A stretch of DNA of 64,000 bases from Dipteris shenzhenensis (lineage: Eukaryota; Polypodiophyta; Polypodiopsida; Gleicheniales), in NCBI GenBank assembly GCA_047967505.1, contig CM106541.1; one strand, written 5' to 3'. Below, in pieces: positions 33,301 to 45,638 of this stretch (position 1 is the stretch's first letter; each line of letters begins with the position of its first letter). The position numbers were made by a program, and so were the translations under genes. The notes below the pieces were generated by a model. That model did no database searches and was not told where the DNA came from. It saw only the letters and a list, made by a program, of their open reading frames with translations.

Positions 33301-34959
33301 GGGAGGAGGAGAAGGAAGAAAAGAGAAGAAAGAAGAAAAGAGAAGAAAGAAAGAAAAAATCATACCAGAGCAAACCATTAAATTTAAAGAGGCATGCCTC
33401 TTACAGGCACATAAGATACAAGACTTCAAAGACTATTAACTTTTAGAGACGTAACAGGCATTAGTTATGTTTTTATTTTTTAATCTTGCAAGGAGGGGGA
33501 GGGGGATAGGAGAGAGTAGACTTAAACCTATCACATATTCACAAGACATGTATATGTATTCATAGGATACATAACCATCACTCGTCAACCTACATTATAG
33601 AAGTTTAAATTGCCTTGAGCCATTAGAAGTAAAGCTGCAGAAATTTATCACTTAGTACATATTATAATTCTAAATACAATAAAGAGCTTATATGTCGACA
33701 TATGATATGACTCATAAGTCATCACATGAATTGGGAACTGGAGCTGAGCTCCCCCGACACTGCCTCGACACTTGTGGAGCAGAGCCCCATCCTCCTTGGC
33801 CCGCATCTTGTCTTCCTCTAAAGATGGATAAGCATCAAGAATGAGATCACAGCCTTGAGCAATGGAGAGGCCTTGCAATCATGGAGACGCCATGGCGAGA
33901 GAAGGTGAATCTTGGGAGACTAAGAGCATAGATAAATAACCTGACATAGATGCCAAAGCTATCTTTCTTTACTAATTCCATCCACATTGCAACACAACAC
34001 TCCTCTTACAAAATTAAGCACATAGGAAAGCTGCCCGAAGGGTCCACGGTCAGCATCATCAAATCTTCATCATCGAAACGACCTCCTAATCCACTGCTGC
34101 GTACCTAGCACTTAAAATGAATCAAGATAAAATTCATTTGCTGCATTTATCGATTCGACATGTGTTCTAGCTGTAGACTAGCATGCCATAGAGGAGATCC
34201 AACTCCACCAAGCCAAGTTAGTCATTTTCACATCACCCAATTAGTTCCCACTAGCGTCAATCCCATCGGATCCATCATCGGTATTCATTTTACACGTATG
34301 ACACCGGTTCAATTCTCTTGGCATTCAGCAGTTCATCACTTAGTGTGACACTTGGTAGAGTTCTCCTTCTTTGATCTAGGAGTATTGCATTCTTCTTGCA
34401 CACACATATGCCACCCATATACAGTCACATTTGTTGAATATTTTTGGCATTGGTTCTTGCACGGATACACAATCCAAGACTAAACAAGGACACCCAGACC
34501 AAGAACAAACCAGGAAAGATTATTGACGTTTGGTGCGATGAAAGAAATGACAATTTCTAGCCCGCAATGAACAAGAACTCGAGTGTCTTGTACAGCAGTA
34601 TTCCAATGAATTTTGGATAAAGCTTCTAGAAAGGAGGTCACCATGTCCTATCAAGGACCTTAGTCTTGGAAAGCTTGCACAGATACACTCTATGACATCC
34701 CTAAGCAACCCATAGCCAACTTAGAGAACATCCCTCATCCTACCACCTCCACGCTCTTCACCAAGGCACACTTAAAAAGGGTCGTTATAGAATCTTCAAA
34801 ATGGCAAAGCCAACGATTAGGAGGCCCTCCAACGAGGACTCCTAACCCATGGGTGGGATATACGTGCTCTAGTCCTAGCCAAATTACTTAATAAGTCTTC
34901 TACAAATGATCTGGCTCCTCTGGAACTAATTTGGCCAACTGCCTCCAAAAGAAGAGCTT
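33301..34959. other. Unassigned stretch
   Basis: Purine-rich AGAAGAAAG repeats (33301-33360) come first, then ordinary sequence with no recognised gene. Confidence 0.4.
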
Positions 34960-34976
34960 CCCCCCCCCCCCCCCCC
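34960..34976 (+). repeat. C17 homopolymer
   Basis: Seventeen consecutive C residues, followed by TTTT. Confidence 0.95.
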
Positions 34977-36600
34977 TTTTAAAGCCCTAGGCTCCAAAAA
35001 GCAGTGTTTTTAAAATTGCACCACTCTTTTGGCCCCTAAAAGCCATTTTTTAACTGCACCACTCTTTTGGACCCCCTCTTGCACACTTTGGTCCTAGAAT
35101 TTAATTGCCTAGTAGTGTGTGATCAAGCGAAATGTTTTTGGGGTCATGTAAAGTCAAGTCATGAAGGGTTTTTTTTATATTTTCCTAAGTCAATGTGCAC
35201 TTGCATGTTACAGGAATTTGATATGTTATGGTGTCCATGTCAAAGGGCTTTTCATGTGTGTGTACGGGGTTGCATGCAAGCTTTAATGTGCATGCTAATG
35301 TGTGTGGGAATTGTGTGACTAAAGGTCCAAAATGTGCATTTAATGTGATTTGGGGGAAATGTCTTGAGAGTAGTAAAATGTCACTGATGAGGTGGCAAAT
35401 TAGGCTGAGGTGGCTGGACTGATTGGGAAGGCATCCTGCACATGCAAGGTGGCTACGTGATGGATGAAGGGGAGCCTCTAGGCTGTGAGCTGGATCTACG
35501 TATGGCGGCTGGGAGCAAATTCGGTTTTACGCTGGAAGAATCTACGTAGGTAGGGGCTGTGAGAAATAAAGGTGGAACGATCAGAGAGGTGGGAGAGGCT
35601 CGCAGTTGTTGATGGGAGGTCGTGCATGAGCAGGAAGCTGAAACCTGTGCATGAAGACATCGTGTGTGTTGACAAAGAGAGCTTTGTGAGCTAGGGAAGT
35701 TATGGTGGTGACTGTGTATGTGACAGGTCTGGGATTTCGACTGGAGGAGCTTGGAGTAGATGGGCTCCAGGTGCTTCATGTTGATGAACTTTATGGCACA
35801 ATTGGCTCTGGCTGGAGTCTTGTAGCAAACTCTATGGTAGTTGCTTGAGGTGCTTCTGCTGGCTAGAGGTTCAGAGCGACGCAGAGGCCTGTGAGTGACA
35901 AAGAGTATGCACCATGCGCTTCTTGGTTTCATGGGGAAGGCGTCGCTACTACATAGGCTGAAGGACCTTGAAGAAGCGTGAGCTCCATGAGCTCTATGAG
36001 CATGAGAGAAGTCGTGAAGGTGGAGACGAGCGACGAGCTGCAGCAGACTAGCGTGGAGAGCACTAGCTATTGCTCTTATTGGGAGCTGCTGGATTTGAGG
36101 AGGATGACTATGCGGGCAGTTTGCTTTGGAAGGAGCTATATGGCTGTGGCATCATTTCTGCTGGCTGGAGGTCCTTGGACGGAGGTTGTGTGTGAGTAAG
36201 AGGGTGCTGCAATGTGCGCACGGGTTGGCTAGTTGTGGTGTGAGCACTCAGTTGCTTCAAAGCTCGAAATAGTGAGGCCTTTGGCCACAGGCGGGTGCCG
36301 GGTGTTGCTGCAGAGACCTCAACTGATAGAATCTCTAGAGATGGCGGGCTGCATCATTGCTAGTGCTCGATGATGATCTTGGGAATGATATGATAGGGTT
36401 GATATCTTGAAGAGTCACGAAGATAGCCTTCATGTGGGCTGTGGGTTCATAGTATTCTAAGGCTGACTGTTTTCTGAGTTTTGGGGGAAAGTTCAGTTCT
36501 AAGTTCAGTCTGTTTCGGGCTGTGTAGTCTTTTGTCTCTCTTTGAGTCTGTGTGATCCATGTTCAGTCAGTTTTTTTTGTGGGGGTTTGTCTCGGTGCCT
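34977..36600. other. Unassigned, more GC-rich stretch
   Basis: 35440-36500 is visibly richer in G than its surroundings. A 159-codon minus-strand frame (35453-35932) has no motif and a serine/threonine-biased composition, as expected from low T content on that strand. I see no promoter, LTR or family match. Confidence 0.35.
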
Positions 36601-36879
36601 ATTACAAAGACACATACTCTGGAATCTGGTTCATAAGCTCATCATCTACGAGCCCACATTGCAGCTGATCCCTATGAAGTCTCAGCTATCTGACGTGGTG
36701 AAGTACATAATTCCTGGTTGTCTTTCCTTTTTTTTCTTATCACCAGTACTATGGGTTCTCCTCATTGCACGGCTCCGAGCCTTGGACATTGTAAAAAATA
36801 TTATATGGGAAACCATGACAGAGTTGCACGCAAAGTGCACACCACACAAGGGTTATCAAAGGAGGTGAGCAACACCATT

Positions 36880-37530
36880 GCGGTAGGGTAGGGATGCCCT
36901 CTTTTCCACACCCTCAATGGCCTCTACATTGATGAGCTGGCTTTTTGTGTGGATACCCTAGGAGGCTGAGGATCGACTCTAGCAAGTCTTTCATACCCAT
37001 CCTAGTATATGCAGACAATGTGGCGCTGATCTCAGACACAACAAAGATGTTACAAGCCCATTTGGCAACACTGCAGGCTTTTTATGAGAGCCGAGACATG
37101 GACATCAACCTCAGTAAAACCAAGGTTATGATCTTTGACACCAATGAAGCTCTAACATGAGACTTTCACACTTGCAGAGGAGCCGATTGATCCTATGTAT
37201 ACTTGGGGGGCACTTTCACATGTCACAAGTTTACCATGAAACTAGTAGTGCAAGCACGCTTGACTAGAGCGCAAGCATCATTATCATGACTAGAGCGCAA
37301 GCATCATTATCAAGACTAGAGAGACAATGTTTTGGGCTCACTTCCAAAATCACATCTATTCAATTCTCTTGTTCGACTAGCAGTCTTATATACAACAGCA
37401 TTTTGGACAATAGACATCAAAGAGGACGAGTGGACTGAGTTTGCGAGACTTATAGGTCATGATTCTATCCCGTATGATTTGAGGGAAGAGATGTACTCCA
37501 CACGACAGAGTTTGCGAGACTTATAGGTCA
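36880..37530 (+). pseudogene. LINE reverse transcriptase fragment with altered catalytic box
   Basis: The frame at 36945-37160 contains LVYADNVALISDTTKMLQAH, then LQAFYESRDMDINLSKTKVM. The catalytic YADD has become YADN (37017-37019, AAT), removing one catalytic aspartate. Just upstream, in another frame, the conserved QGCPL block reads stop-GCPL with TAG at the glutamine position. A later frame (37332-37526) matches the post-RT region (LFNSLVRLAVLYTTAFWTID). The start of RT, including motif A, is not recognisable. Non-LTR origin is judged from motif wording by eye. Confidence 0.75.
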
Positions 37531-37578
37531 TGATTCTATCTCGTATGATTTAAGGGAAGAGATGTACTCCACACGACA
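37437..37578 (+). repeat. 71-bp tandem duplication inside the LINE
   Basis: Two nearly identical 71-bp units, each beginning GAGTTTGCGAGACTTATAGG. Since 71 is not a multiple of three, the duplication shifts the LINE frame. Confidence 0.93.
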
Positions 37579-38951
37579 TCATTTTGGCAAAGTTTGTTGT
37601 GAGACCTCTCCACCCAGATGCCTCCTTCCAGATCATCACATATTTGGAATGGGTTACGCGTTTTGACTGGACACATGCAGGCCATCAAAGACTACCATAG
37701 AGGAACCTGGAATTGTCTATGCAGCTTGCAACAGAGCGAGATGAGCAGTGGTGATATGCATAAGTCTCCATATAGTTGCGATGCAAGACATGTCTATCGA
37801 CCATTTACCGCCATATCAATACTCAAAAGATGCCCCTTTCCTACGTCTAACATAGTAGGTGACTCATCAAATCATCCGAGATAACTAATGGCAGGTATAC
37901 ATCCATAAGACATGGATATCTCCCACACAGCCCCATGGGACCAAGAGGGCCTTCTACAAGAGCATTTTTTCCTAATGAGCAAGGACAGCTTTATTCAGGC
38001 ACCAAGTCTACAGATCCATCTCTCCCATGCAATACGGATCACCTTAGGCTAGCTCAGAACCTCATCTCATAGACTCTAGATCTATTAAGTAGGTCACAAG
38101 ATTGCAACCACACAACACCATAGAGAATTGAGGCTCTACATCCTTTATGATACACACCAAGTGAAGACCAAGGAGCATGTCTGGATGATACGATGCCCAC
38201 ACATTATGAGTTCCGAGGTAATACCATTACCTTTCTCCCATGGATACACAGATATGAGTAGAGCGACAAGTCATTGAGTACTCAGACCAAAAAAAGGCAC
38301 TCTTTATATAGGAGGTCACCCAACTTAGGTCTAGACTCATGAGACCCGCCACGGAGCAAACCAATAGTATTCTTCTTCAAGAGAAGAAACGGATAAGAGA
38401 TGTCAAGATGGAGACCTTGTTTTCAAGCACACCAGGTCAACATGAGACTGGACACAACCCCAACAAGCACCCACCCCATCCGAGGTGCCATCATTGCAAC
38501 ATCCCGGCTACCTCTATCTTCCAATCGTACAAACATACAAGCAGATGGTTTGAGATCATCTAGATGCATATGGAGAGATTACCTCCCTTTCGATATAGCC
38601 TTGACGCCAATTTTGTTCCGCTCACCTGCCAAAAGGCTAACCACATTATCCAAGAGAATCTCTTACACGCGCACACATTTAGGACCCAGCTAGCCCCTAG
38701 CGAGCTTCCTGTGAAGCTCAGCTTCTATAGGGATCACTGCTTACGGATATCAAAGGAGTTCTTAATCAACCTGCCAGACCCTTCGGTCTTTTGAAGGCTG
38801 CCCCTCTAAATTTTCACGCACATGTAGATATGCAAGCCCCACATGTTGCTCCTCCTTGCAGCCTTAACCAGCTCTTTAACTTGCAACATCATATTCCATT
38901 TACTATTTAGAAGAAAAGAATCATTCTTACCATGTAGAGACACCAACACCG

Positions 38952-39090
38952 AAAGAGAGGTACTAGATCTCACTATCAGATTTTGTCCTCCCCTATGTAC
39001 TTATCATGCCCTAAATCAAAGAGAGGTACTGGATCTCATTATCCGATTTTGTCCTCTGTCCTCCCCTATGCACTCATCATGTCTTAAATC
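38952..39090. repeat. 66-bp tandem duplication
   Basis: Units start AAAGAGAGGTACTRGATCTC and share ATTTTGTCCTC and CCCCTATG. Confidence 0.9.
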
Positions 39091-39112
39091 CAAGATCGAT
39101 TGTGCCATTTTG

Positions 39113-39302
39113 ACTATCTTTATTTGAAATCAATTAGATTTGAAAAGGTTTCCCATATGCATGTTCATCGTGTTCATGACTTGAGAAATGCTAGCTTTCA
39201 CCCATTTCTCATATAATGCTCACTATCTTTATTTCAAATTGATTAGATTTAAAAAGGTTTCCCATATGCATGTTCATCTTGTCTATGAATTGAGAAATGC
39301 TA
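39113..39302. repeat. Direct repeat, 109-bp period
   Basis: 39113-39193 and 39222-39302 share ACTATCTTTATTT, TTTCCCATATGCATGTTC and TTGAGAAATGCTA, separated by about 28 bp. Confidence 0.9.
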
Positions 39303-42063
39303 AAGATATTATGAAACAAATCTCACATTGAAACGTATACCCACCAAACCAAGATGGGAAGCTGCATGGGGCGATTGTGAAGCCATGTATTGCAAAAGTT
39401 CAAAAAACTTTAACTCAGCGTAGACTAAAAACTTCTTCCAGAAAACCCCCGACATCTCCAATGTCCGCTGCCTTAGAACTAGCAATTTTGTATCAATATC
39501 TACTACATGCCTCGATACAAATGGCTTTAAAAATGTGGCATAAACGTGTGTAGTCCCCTGAAAACAAAATCCAAATCAAAACATGAGGGTGTTGAATCGT
39601 CCAATGAAGCAAACATTTCAAAACAGATGTATAAATGGTAACTCGGCTGCACCAAACAAATACAGGCATTGTAACATAAGAGCATAAAACACTATTTCGG
39701 GAAAGCGGGGTGTAGGTGTTTGTGGGTGGGTGTGTGTGGGGGGGCATGAAACACATGTTAATTAATCCTGAAGAGCACATTTAGTACAAGACTTCATAAC
39801 CTTTCTTCTTACATGGTGTGCATACTACCAGCCAAAGAATTAGAACTATGTGTTGGCTACCCAAAGATTGCTTTAAATATTATCCTCCTAGTTACCGTTC
39901 AATTTCGAAAGAAGTTCCCTTGGTGCAGCCGTTCTCTTTGAGCTTAATCACAGTATGTAAGGTAGACGTCTGCTATACCCTCCTTAACTAGTTCTTTTTT
40001 GTAATTCATAAAGTAAAGTGGAAAATGTACTTCCAGTACTCCAGTAACCTAAAAAATTCAGCAGGTCAAGAGTCCGCAAAAAGTGTATTGATATACTACA
40101 AATACCATTTTTTAATCACCCAATGGTCGATATATTTTGACATAACCTAAGCTCAGCCAGGGCAGCTTGTCTTTTAAGAAACACAAGGCTACCACATGAT
40201 TTAGGGTTGTGAAAAAACTACAAAGGTTTAATCTCTTGCCTCGTGCGTTCTTCTCACATACTCATGCGTATGCTGTGCCTCTCAATTATAAGAGCATTAT
40301 AAATGAAAGCCAACTGTTTTCTCCCCTTCTTTCCATCTACTCGAAAACATGCCCCAACATAATATCATAGCTCAAAGAAAGCATCTTCGTGCTGTAGCTG
40401 TGAAGAAAACAGAATTCAACAGCTCGTTTTGATCCTTGTAGTGGAGCAGCCAGCAATGAGAGGTCACCTGCATCAACTACAAGCAATTCTAGAGTTTCTA
40501 GCCCTTCTTTACAAAAATCACTATTTTTTGTGTAATGAAGGGGGAAATATGCTAAGTTCGTGGGGTGAGCATTAGGGAACATGTCACTAGAGAGGGCCAA
40601 ATAGGAGCATATGGGGAGCACTTTCTATTGTAAGCTAGGAATTGATTTCACTCCTGATCCACTAATCTTACCTTTTCCCTCTTTTAAATCTGCTCTTCCT
40701 TAAATTTTGCAGATTTCACTCCAAATTCTGCATTTCATCATGATTTTCTGTTTTTGCACAAAGCTGAGGCGACTAAAGCAACGAGGAACAAGATGGAAGA
40801 TGCCTATTTGCACACGTGGTCTAGAAACTGCCTACACTGTAGGAGGGTGATGTGCCACCTGACCAAATCCTGCCCCCATTGTGCGACTGTCCTTATGGAA
40901 GTATTTCCCCCCAAGGGCACTCTCAAAGTTCAAACCCTAGCAATGGATCCCACAGTCGCGGTTTGGACTAGAGTGTAGGGAAAGAGAATAGGCTGGTACA
41001 CATCAAAGAAGCTAAAGGCTGAAACAGTTCCAGTGCCTTGGGAACCCCTCAATTGTGGGCATAGTCTCATAGCCAGAGGAGCAACCCACCCCCTCACCTC
41101 AACGCCTTCTCTGGTATGAGTTCTAGCATCTAGGCTCCTAAAAAATACACTAAGATTCTAGAGACCTACCCTTGCTCTTGAGGTGACAATGATAATACAG
41201 CTATTGAGAAATTGGCACCTTTAGGGTTATTTGAAGCACAGCCTGACTTTTTTGGGTTCGATTTTGCAGCCTTTGGTTCTTGATTCAGACATGAGGACAC
41301 CAACGATGCTTATGCTTGATAATTAGTTGGGTCAAACAAGGCCAGAATCTTTAGATTAAATGTGGAAGCAGTTCCTACAGCCAGCTTTCATTTCCAAAGG
41401 ACAGGTCAGCCTAGTGGCTGTGATCTAGTTGGAGGCGGATATGCCACAAGGTGGATTTGGAACCAGTGATGCCTTTAGCTCATCGTCACCGTATTGATTT
41501 GCATTATTCACTAGAGAATTCCATTCCTTCAATCATTGTCACACACCCCTCAAATTATTAGAAGGCCTTGTTTATCCCCACCCCATCCTCCTCATGAGTT
41601 AAACCATCATGAGGCACGGCTTCTACGTTTGTGTCAAACGCAGCTGTAGTGCCTGAACCTTCTACAAGGGTTCTAAAGAGCCCTAGTGGGGTGCCCGATG
41701 GATGTTGTTATGCTGCATGAGCATATGTTCTCAAAAAAATACACGTGTAGGTCCTCCTCTCAGGGGTCCAGGAGATTTGATCTCCAGTGGTTGGACCAAG
41801 TAGAGGAGTCTATATCTCACTTAGTCCATCCCTAGCACCAATGTTTTTTACTAAGAAGAGATTATTGATGGACAAGCTATACGGATGGGTTTTGAGAGTA
41901 GGTAACCTCAAGGTTGGGATCTTGAAGGATTGCAGTCCAACTTACAAATCATAGAGAGGACCATTTTAGCGATAGTGTACTAGTTGCTTGCTGGACGTAG
42001 ACATAGTTAGGTCCGTACGTGTAAGAATGGTTTTTCCGTACGCCATATGTACGTGACTCTCTC
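39303..42063. other. Unassigned stretch
   Basis: No family recognised. A 74-codon plus-strand frame (40754-40978) encodes two CxxC pairs in the arrangement C-x2-C-x10-C-x2-C (CLHCRRVMCHLTKSCPHC), which could be a zinc-binding fragment but stands alone. No other coding signal is seen. Confidence 0.35.
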
Positions 42064-42104
42064 TTTTTTTTTTTTTTTTTGGGGGGGGGGGGGGGGCGGG
42101 GGTG
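42064..42104 (+). repeat. T17-G16 homopolymer tract
   Basis: Seventeen T residues are followed directly by sixteen G, then CGGGGG. The run may be unreliable in length because of sequencing. Confidence 0.95.
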
Positions 42105-43100
42105 GGAGAGGGAGGGGTGGTCAGGATCCGTACCTTATAAAACATGATTCGACCGTGCATTATCTATTCTGTAACCCGTTTTCAGAGGCTCCCGACCATG
42201 CCCGTACACACGACTCGCCCGTACCTCCTCTTCTTGCTGACTTTGCTGTCTCAAGGGGCTATATAAGAAGCCCTTCGCCCTATTCTTCATGTTTTGGTGT
42301 AGTTACTAGTACCTACTTCCTTTAATCATGATGTTTTGGTGTAGTATTGATGATTGCAATATCTATGATCTATGATTCCATCATTTGACACTATGTATCA
42401 AAATCTAGAACTACGGTCTCTGGAGGCTGGAGTCTTTCATGAATGATGAATCATGACTCATGAGTGATGACTTTAAAATTAATAGTAAATACAAGTTTCA
42501 AGTTTCAAGCTGAAAGTTTAGTACCTCTATGTCAATTTAATGCGTACAATCTATATTTTTCTGATTTTTTTGGGGTAAAATTAGGGTCACGTATGTTTCA
42601 GCCCAGGGGCTGAACCATACTCCAATCATACTTCCGTACTCGTATGATGTATGCGTATGGTAACGTATGGAAAAAACAATGGACGTAGACTCTTCGTTTC
42701 TTGAAGGTAGTTCCACAATCAAGAGTTTGTTGAAGGTAGGATCTATGAGGAGGCGCCGCCACCTCAAATATCCTACTTACACAGTAATATTTCTTGGAAC
42801 AAGTTATCGTTTCCATTAGAGACCTTTCCCATAGGTGGGATCCCTTCATCAAACTACAAGGCAAGTCTTAAATATTCATCAGATCAACTCCGCCATGACA
42901 GTTTGTTGTAGCAAATGAAGCACTTCTATGTGGGTAATTGAGTGATACAAAAAGAAGAAGCCATAGAAATTATGATAGGCACAACGATGTCAAACCACTC
43001 CCCCATGCACTTGGAGCAGCCCAGTTCCCTAGAGGGGGGTGAGGGTACTCTATTGGGAGGAGACGATCAGATTATTACTCAATAGAGGCCTTCTACATAT
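42105..43100. other. Unassigned stretch
   Basis: The word CGTACG and relatives (CCGTAC, GTACGTG) recur between 42010 and 42680, but no gene or element is recognised. Confidence 0.35.
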
Positions 43101-43327
43101 GAGAGAGAGAAAGAAAGAAAGAAGAAATTTCATGAGACTAAAAGAGCCTAATACAATGAGCTAAGGGGTGGAGCCTCTAAGCGGGCATCAACATCCATAA
43201 TGAGTACAATAGGAACACATAATCATAACGATACCAATACATAGAGAGAACTCTCTAAGCACATGGAGAGGAGAAGGGCTCCTCCTAGGCTTGACATCTC
43301 TGTTAGCTCCCAGATGATCATCACAGG
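43101..43327 (-). repeat. Dispersed repeat R, copy 2, with a local inversion
   Basis: 43101-43283 matches R copies at 33.0 and 46.5 kb. After CACATGGAGAGGAGAAGGGCTC the next part (CCTAGGCTTGACATCTCTGT, about 43287-43306, then TAGCTCCCAGATGATCATC) is the reverse complement of the corresponding part at 46.5 kb, so about 40-50 bp is inverted. Confidence 0.7.
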
Positions 43328-43676
43328 CTCTGCTCTACAGCCCTCATCTAGGGTACCTATAAGGGCATACCCATGCAGCAGATGATCACCTGTTAGCTCC
43401 CAAATGATCATTTGTTAGCTCCCAGATGATCATCATAGGCTCGGCTCTACAGCCCTCATCTAGATGCCTATAAGGGCACCTCTCCCGGGAACCTCCATGG
43501 CCTACGTGGCTACGCATGAAGCAGAGGAAAGCCACATAGTCCTACTCTCATGGTGGCAAGCACACCCACAACACAGGCCCTCTCTCTCTATGCTACCCTC
43601 ACTCACTGGGCGGGCACACCCACAAACATTGGCCCTCTCTCACTAAAGTGACATCAGGAGATGTTCACCTCCAACA
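43328..43676 (-). repeat. 3' LTR of the gag-only element, truncated and rearranged
   Basis: Matches the U3 of the 5' LTR from 43676 (TGTTGGAGGTGAAC) down to 43328 and then stops; the TATA, R and U5 portions are missing. An internal duplication repeats CGGCTCTACAGCCCTCATCT (near 43328-43350 and 43440-43465) around two copies of GTTAGCTCCCARATGATCAT taken from the neighbouring repeat R. Confidence 0.75.
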
Positions 43677-43689
43677 CCCCCTCTCAACT
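43677..43689 (-). promoter_or_regulatory. Polypurine tract of the gag-only element
   Basis: The minus strand reads AGTTGAGAGGGGG directly before the 3' LTR start TGTTGGAGG. Confidence 0.85.
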
Positions 43690-44510
43690 CCTGGATGGAA
43701 CAGAGACGTCAAGGAGCTGGGTGTGCCGCTAAAACAACTAGAGGAATCCATCATGTGATTCTCCACCGCTGAAGACCGCCACAGGTACTATCGAAGAAGC
43801 TCCCTCGTGGCATGAACCGCCTCAACACGATCACTGGAAACCTTGTACTGTTGCTCCCAGGCCACAGGTGCTAGGTACACTCCTCTGGTCTTGTAATGGT
43901 ACACTGGGTCAATTGGTACAACAATCCACCTGTTGGTACTGGTACATGACTCCAACAAAGGATCCTGGAACAATAATCCAACTGATACTGCCTCCAATGC
44001 AAGGTCTGTTTCCATGCATGGGCACCTATATCGTAGAACTAGATAGCCCCCTCTCAAGTCTAAATTGGTATACTGTCGCCACATCGATGAACTTCAGTGC
44101 TCCAATGGCAACGGGCTTATAACAGCTCACAAGGATCAATCAACTGTGTCCGGGTTCCCGCACTGGCAATCTACTGACCCATCCGGATCTCTAGCAGCAT
44201 CAGACAATAGCTGCAGCAGAACACTAGGAGACCCCCTCTAGATCTGCAAGGTCATAACGTCCAAACAAAATACAAATTGGTAGCATACTGCCACCTGAGT
44301 CAGCGGGAACAACTCCTCATGGCTCGAGGTTCGCCTGAAAGCCTACCTCGATAAATGACTCCCTGCTCGGTGCACCTGATCGGCAAGTCTAGCTGCCACA
44401 AACAAGCAAGCAATCCTCCTGCCAAGTGCTACTAACAGGCTGGAGTTATCATGGTCACACTAGTCACACTATTGGCTACCTTGTTACTGGACCCCTCTGC
44501 GTTCCTTTAG
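43690..44510 (-). other. Non-pol interior of the gag-only element
   Basis: About 820 bp lies between the zinc knuckle and the polypurine tract. The only long frame (43788-44084, 98 codons) has no retroelement motif. It replaces the more than 3 kb of pol expected in an autonomous copia element. Confidence 0.6.
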
Positions 44511-45305
44511 GGACACTGATGCCAATAATGACCTTTCTCACCACATCATTTACACGTACGGGATGCCTTGAGAGCTTCTCGTTCCTCAGCTGTCAATTGC
44601 TTTCTTCCTCTTTGATCAGCTGTCAAAGCCTCTGGCTGACGGTCATAGGTACGATCGACGAGGCACTCCTCCTGGTCAAGCACCATGGGGACCAATTCCT
44701 CCCAAGTCAACTCATTCACCCTACCACTGGTGATCAAGGATGAATAGAAGGCCCCATACTGAGAGGATAACTGGGACAAGAAAGTAATGGCCATGTCCGC
44801 TAACAAAATCTGCTTCCCTGCCTGGAGGATCTCCTGCTGAAGTTCCAGTAACTTGTTGATGTGTTCTCGGATCGATGAAGACTTCTTCGGATCCAACAAC
44901 CTCATCTTGACCTCCACTGAAACCCTCTTCATGGGAGAGGTTTGGTTATACATGGATGCCAAATGCTCCCAAATACTTTTGGCCACTGTCATGTGCTCCA
45001 CGTGATTAATCACCTAAGGAGTACAATTAAGAAATATGAATGATCATACCTGGGCATTGGCACGGTCCCACAACTGAGACAGGGTCTCAGCTCCTTATGC
45101 TCCAGGATGCCAAGGTCCTTCGCTAGGGGATCTAGTCGGGCAACACCTATCAAGATGAAATCTGCTAGGTCATATGACTATAACACAGATTCCATCATCC
45201 CCGCCAAACGCCGTAATTGAGCCCATCCAACTACTGGTCAACCGGGAACGTGGGCAACACTGGAATTTTAGTCTTGTTCTCTACCATCTCGGACAAAGTC
45301 GCCAT
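44511..45305 (-). pseudogene. Copia-type Gag, broken
   Basis: The ATG at 45305 starts MATLSEMVENKTKIPVLPTF, followed after a TAG by LDGLNYGVWRG, the N-terminal copia Gag pattern. The main frame (44546-45013) reads VEHMTVAKSIWEHLASMYNQ, then MRLLDPKKSSSIREHINKLL, then LADMAITFLSQLSSQYGAFY, all typical of UBN2-type copia Gag. A zinc knuckle of CX2CX4HX4C spacing follows (44511-44560; CGEKGHYWHQC), with a TGA between its first two cysteines. Gag would form the particle that packages element RNA. At least three stops and one frameshift disable it. Confidence 0.85.
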
Positions 45306-45625
45306 GTCGGAGTGAAGAGGATGATGAACTGAAAGAGAAGGTGGATGGGATGGAAGGGATCTGAGGGTTGAAGAAAGGAGAAGGCGGAAGAAGAGGATGA
45401 AGGGCCGACAGCCCAATGTACCTTCACACCTTGCTTTCCATCCCTTGGAAACACCTCCTCTCTTGATCTGAAAACACCCTTCAAAGTCACCCCTTTGCTG
45501 GTCACCCAAACAGTCCACTCCTCGAATACACTCCTCCTAAAAGACAACTCCGAACAGCACCCTAATCCTCCTCTCTGTGTGTTGGCTCAACACTCCCTCC
45601 GCCCCTCGGGTCTCAAGCCAACTGT

Positions 45626-45638
45626 GGCTCTGATACCA
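45626..45638 (-). promoter_or_regulatory. Primer-binding site of the gag-only element
   Basis: The minus strand reads TGGTATCAGAGCC directly after the LTR end, complementary to initiator tRNA-Met. Confidence 0.9.

Larger units (their letters stand above)
36750..38794 (+). mobile_element. 5'-truncated LINE of a second type
   Basis: RT motifs are followed by a long C-terminal region, all on the plus strand and all decayed. The order is an NTIAVG-stop-GCPL block (about 36880-36900), LNGLYIDELAFCVD, the catalytic-box remnant YADN (37008-37019), INLSKTKVMIFDT, and FNSLVRLAVLYTTAFWTIDI. After that come HPDASFQIITYLEWVTRFDW and a C-terminal segment ending PVKLSFYRDHCLRISKEFLI before a TGA at 38794. 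This differs from the L1-type LINE at 18-21 kb. Two internal tandem duplications (29 bp near 37265-37320 and 71 bp at 37437-37578) disrupt the frame. Confidence 0.75.

Noticed and set aside
33188-33446. Frames rich in FFFLL or KKRRKK
   Set aside because: They come from a purine-rich AGAAG repeat tract on the edge of repeat R.
35453-35932. 159-codon minus-strand open frame
   Set aside because: No recognisable motif or neighbour; length can be explained by the local base composition.
42047-42325. Frame containing a Phe/Gly run
   Set aside because: Translation of the T17-G16 tract; no supporting sequence.
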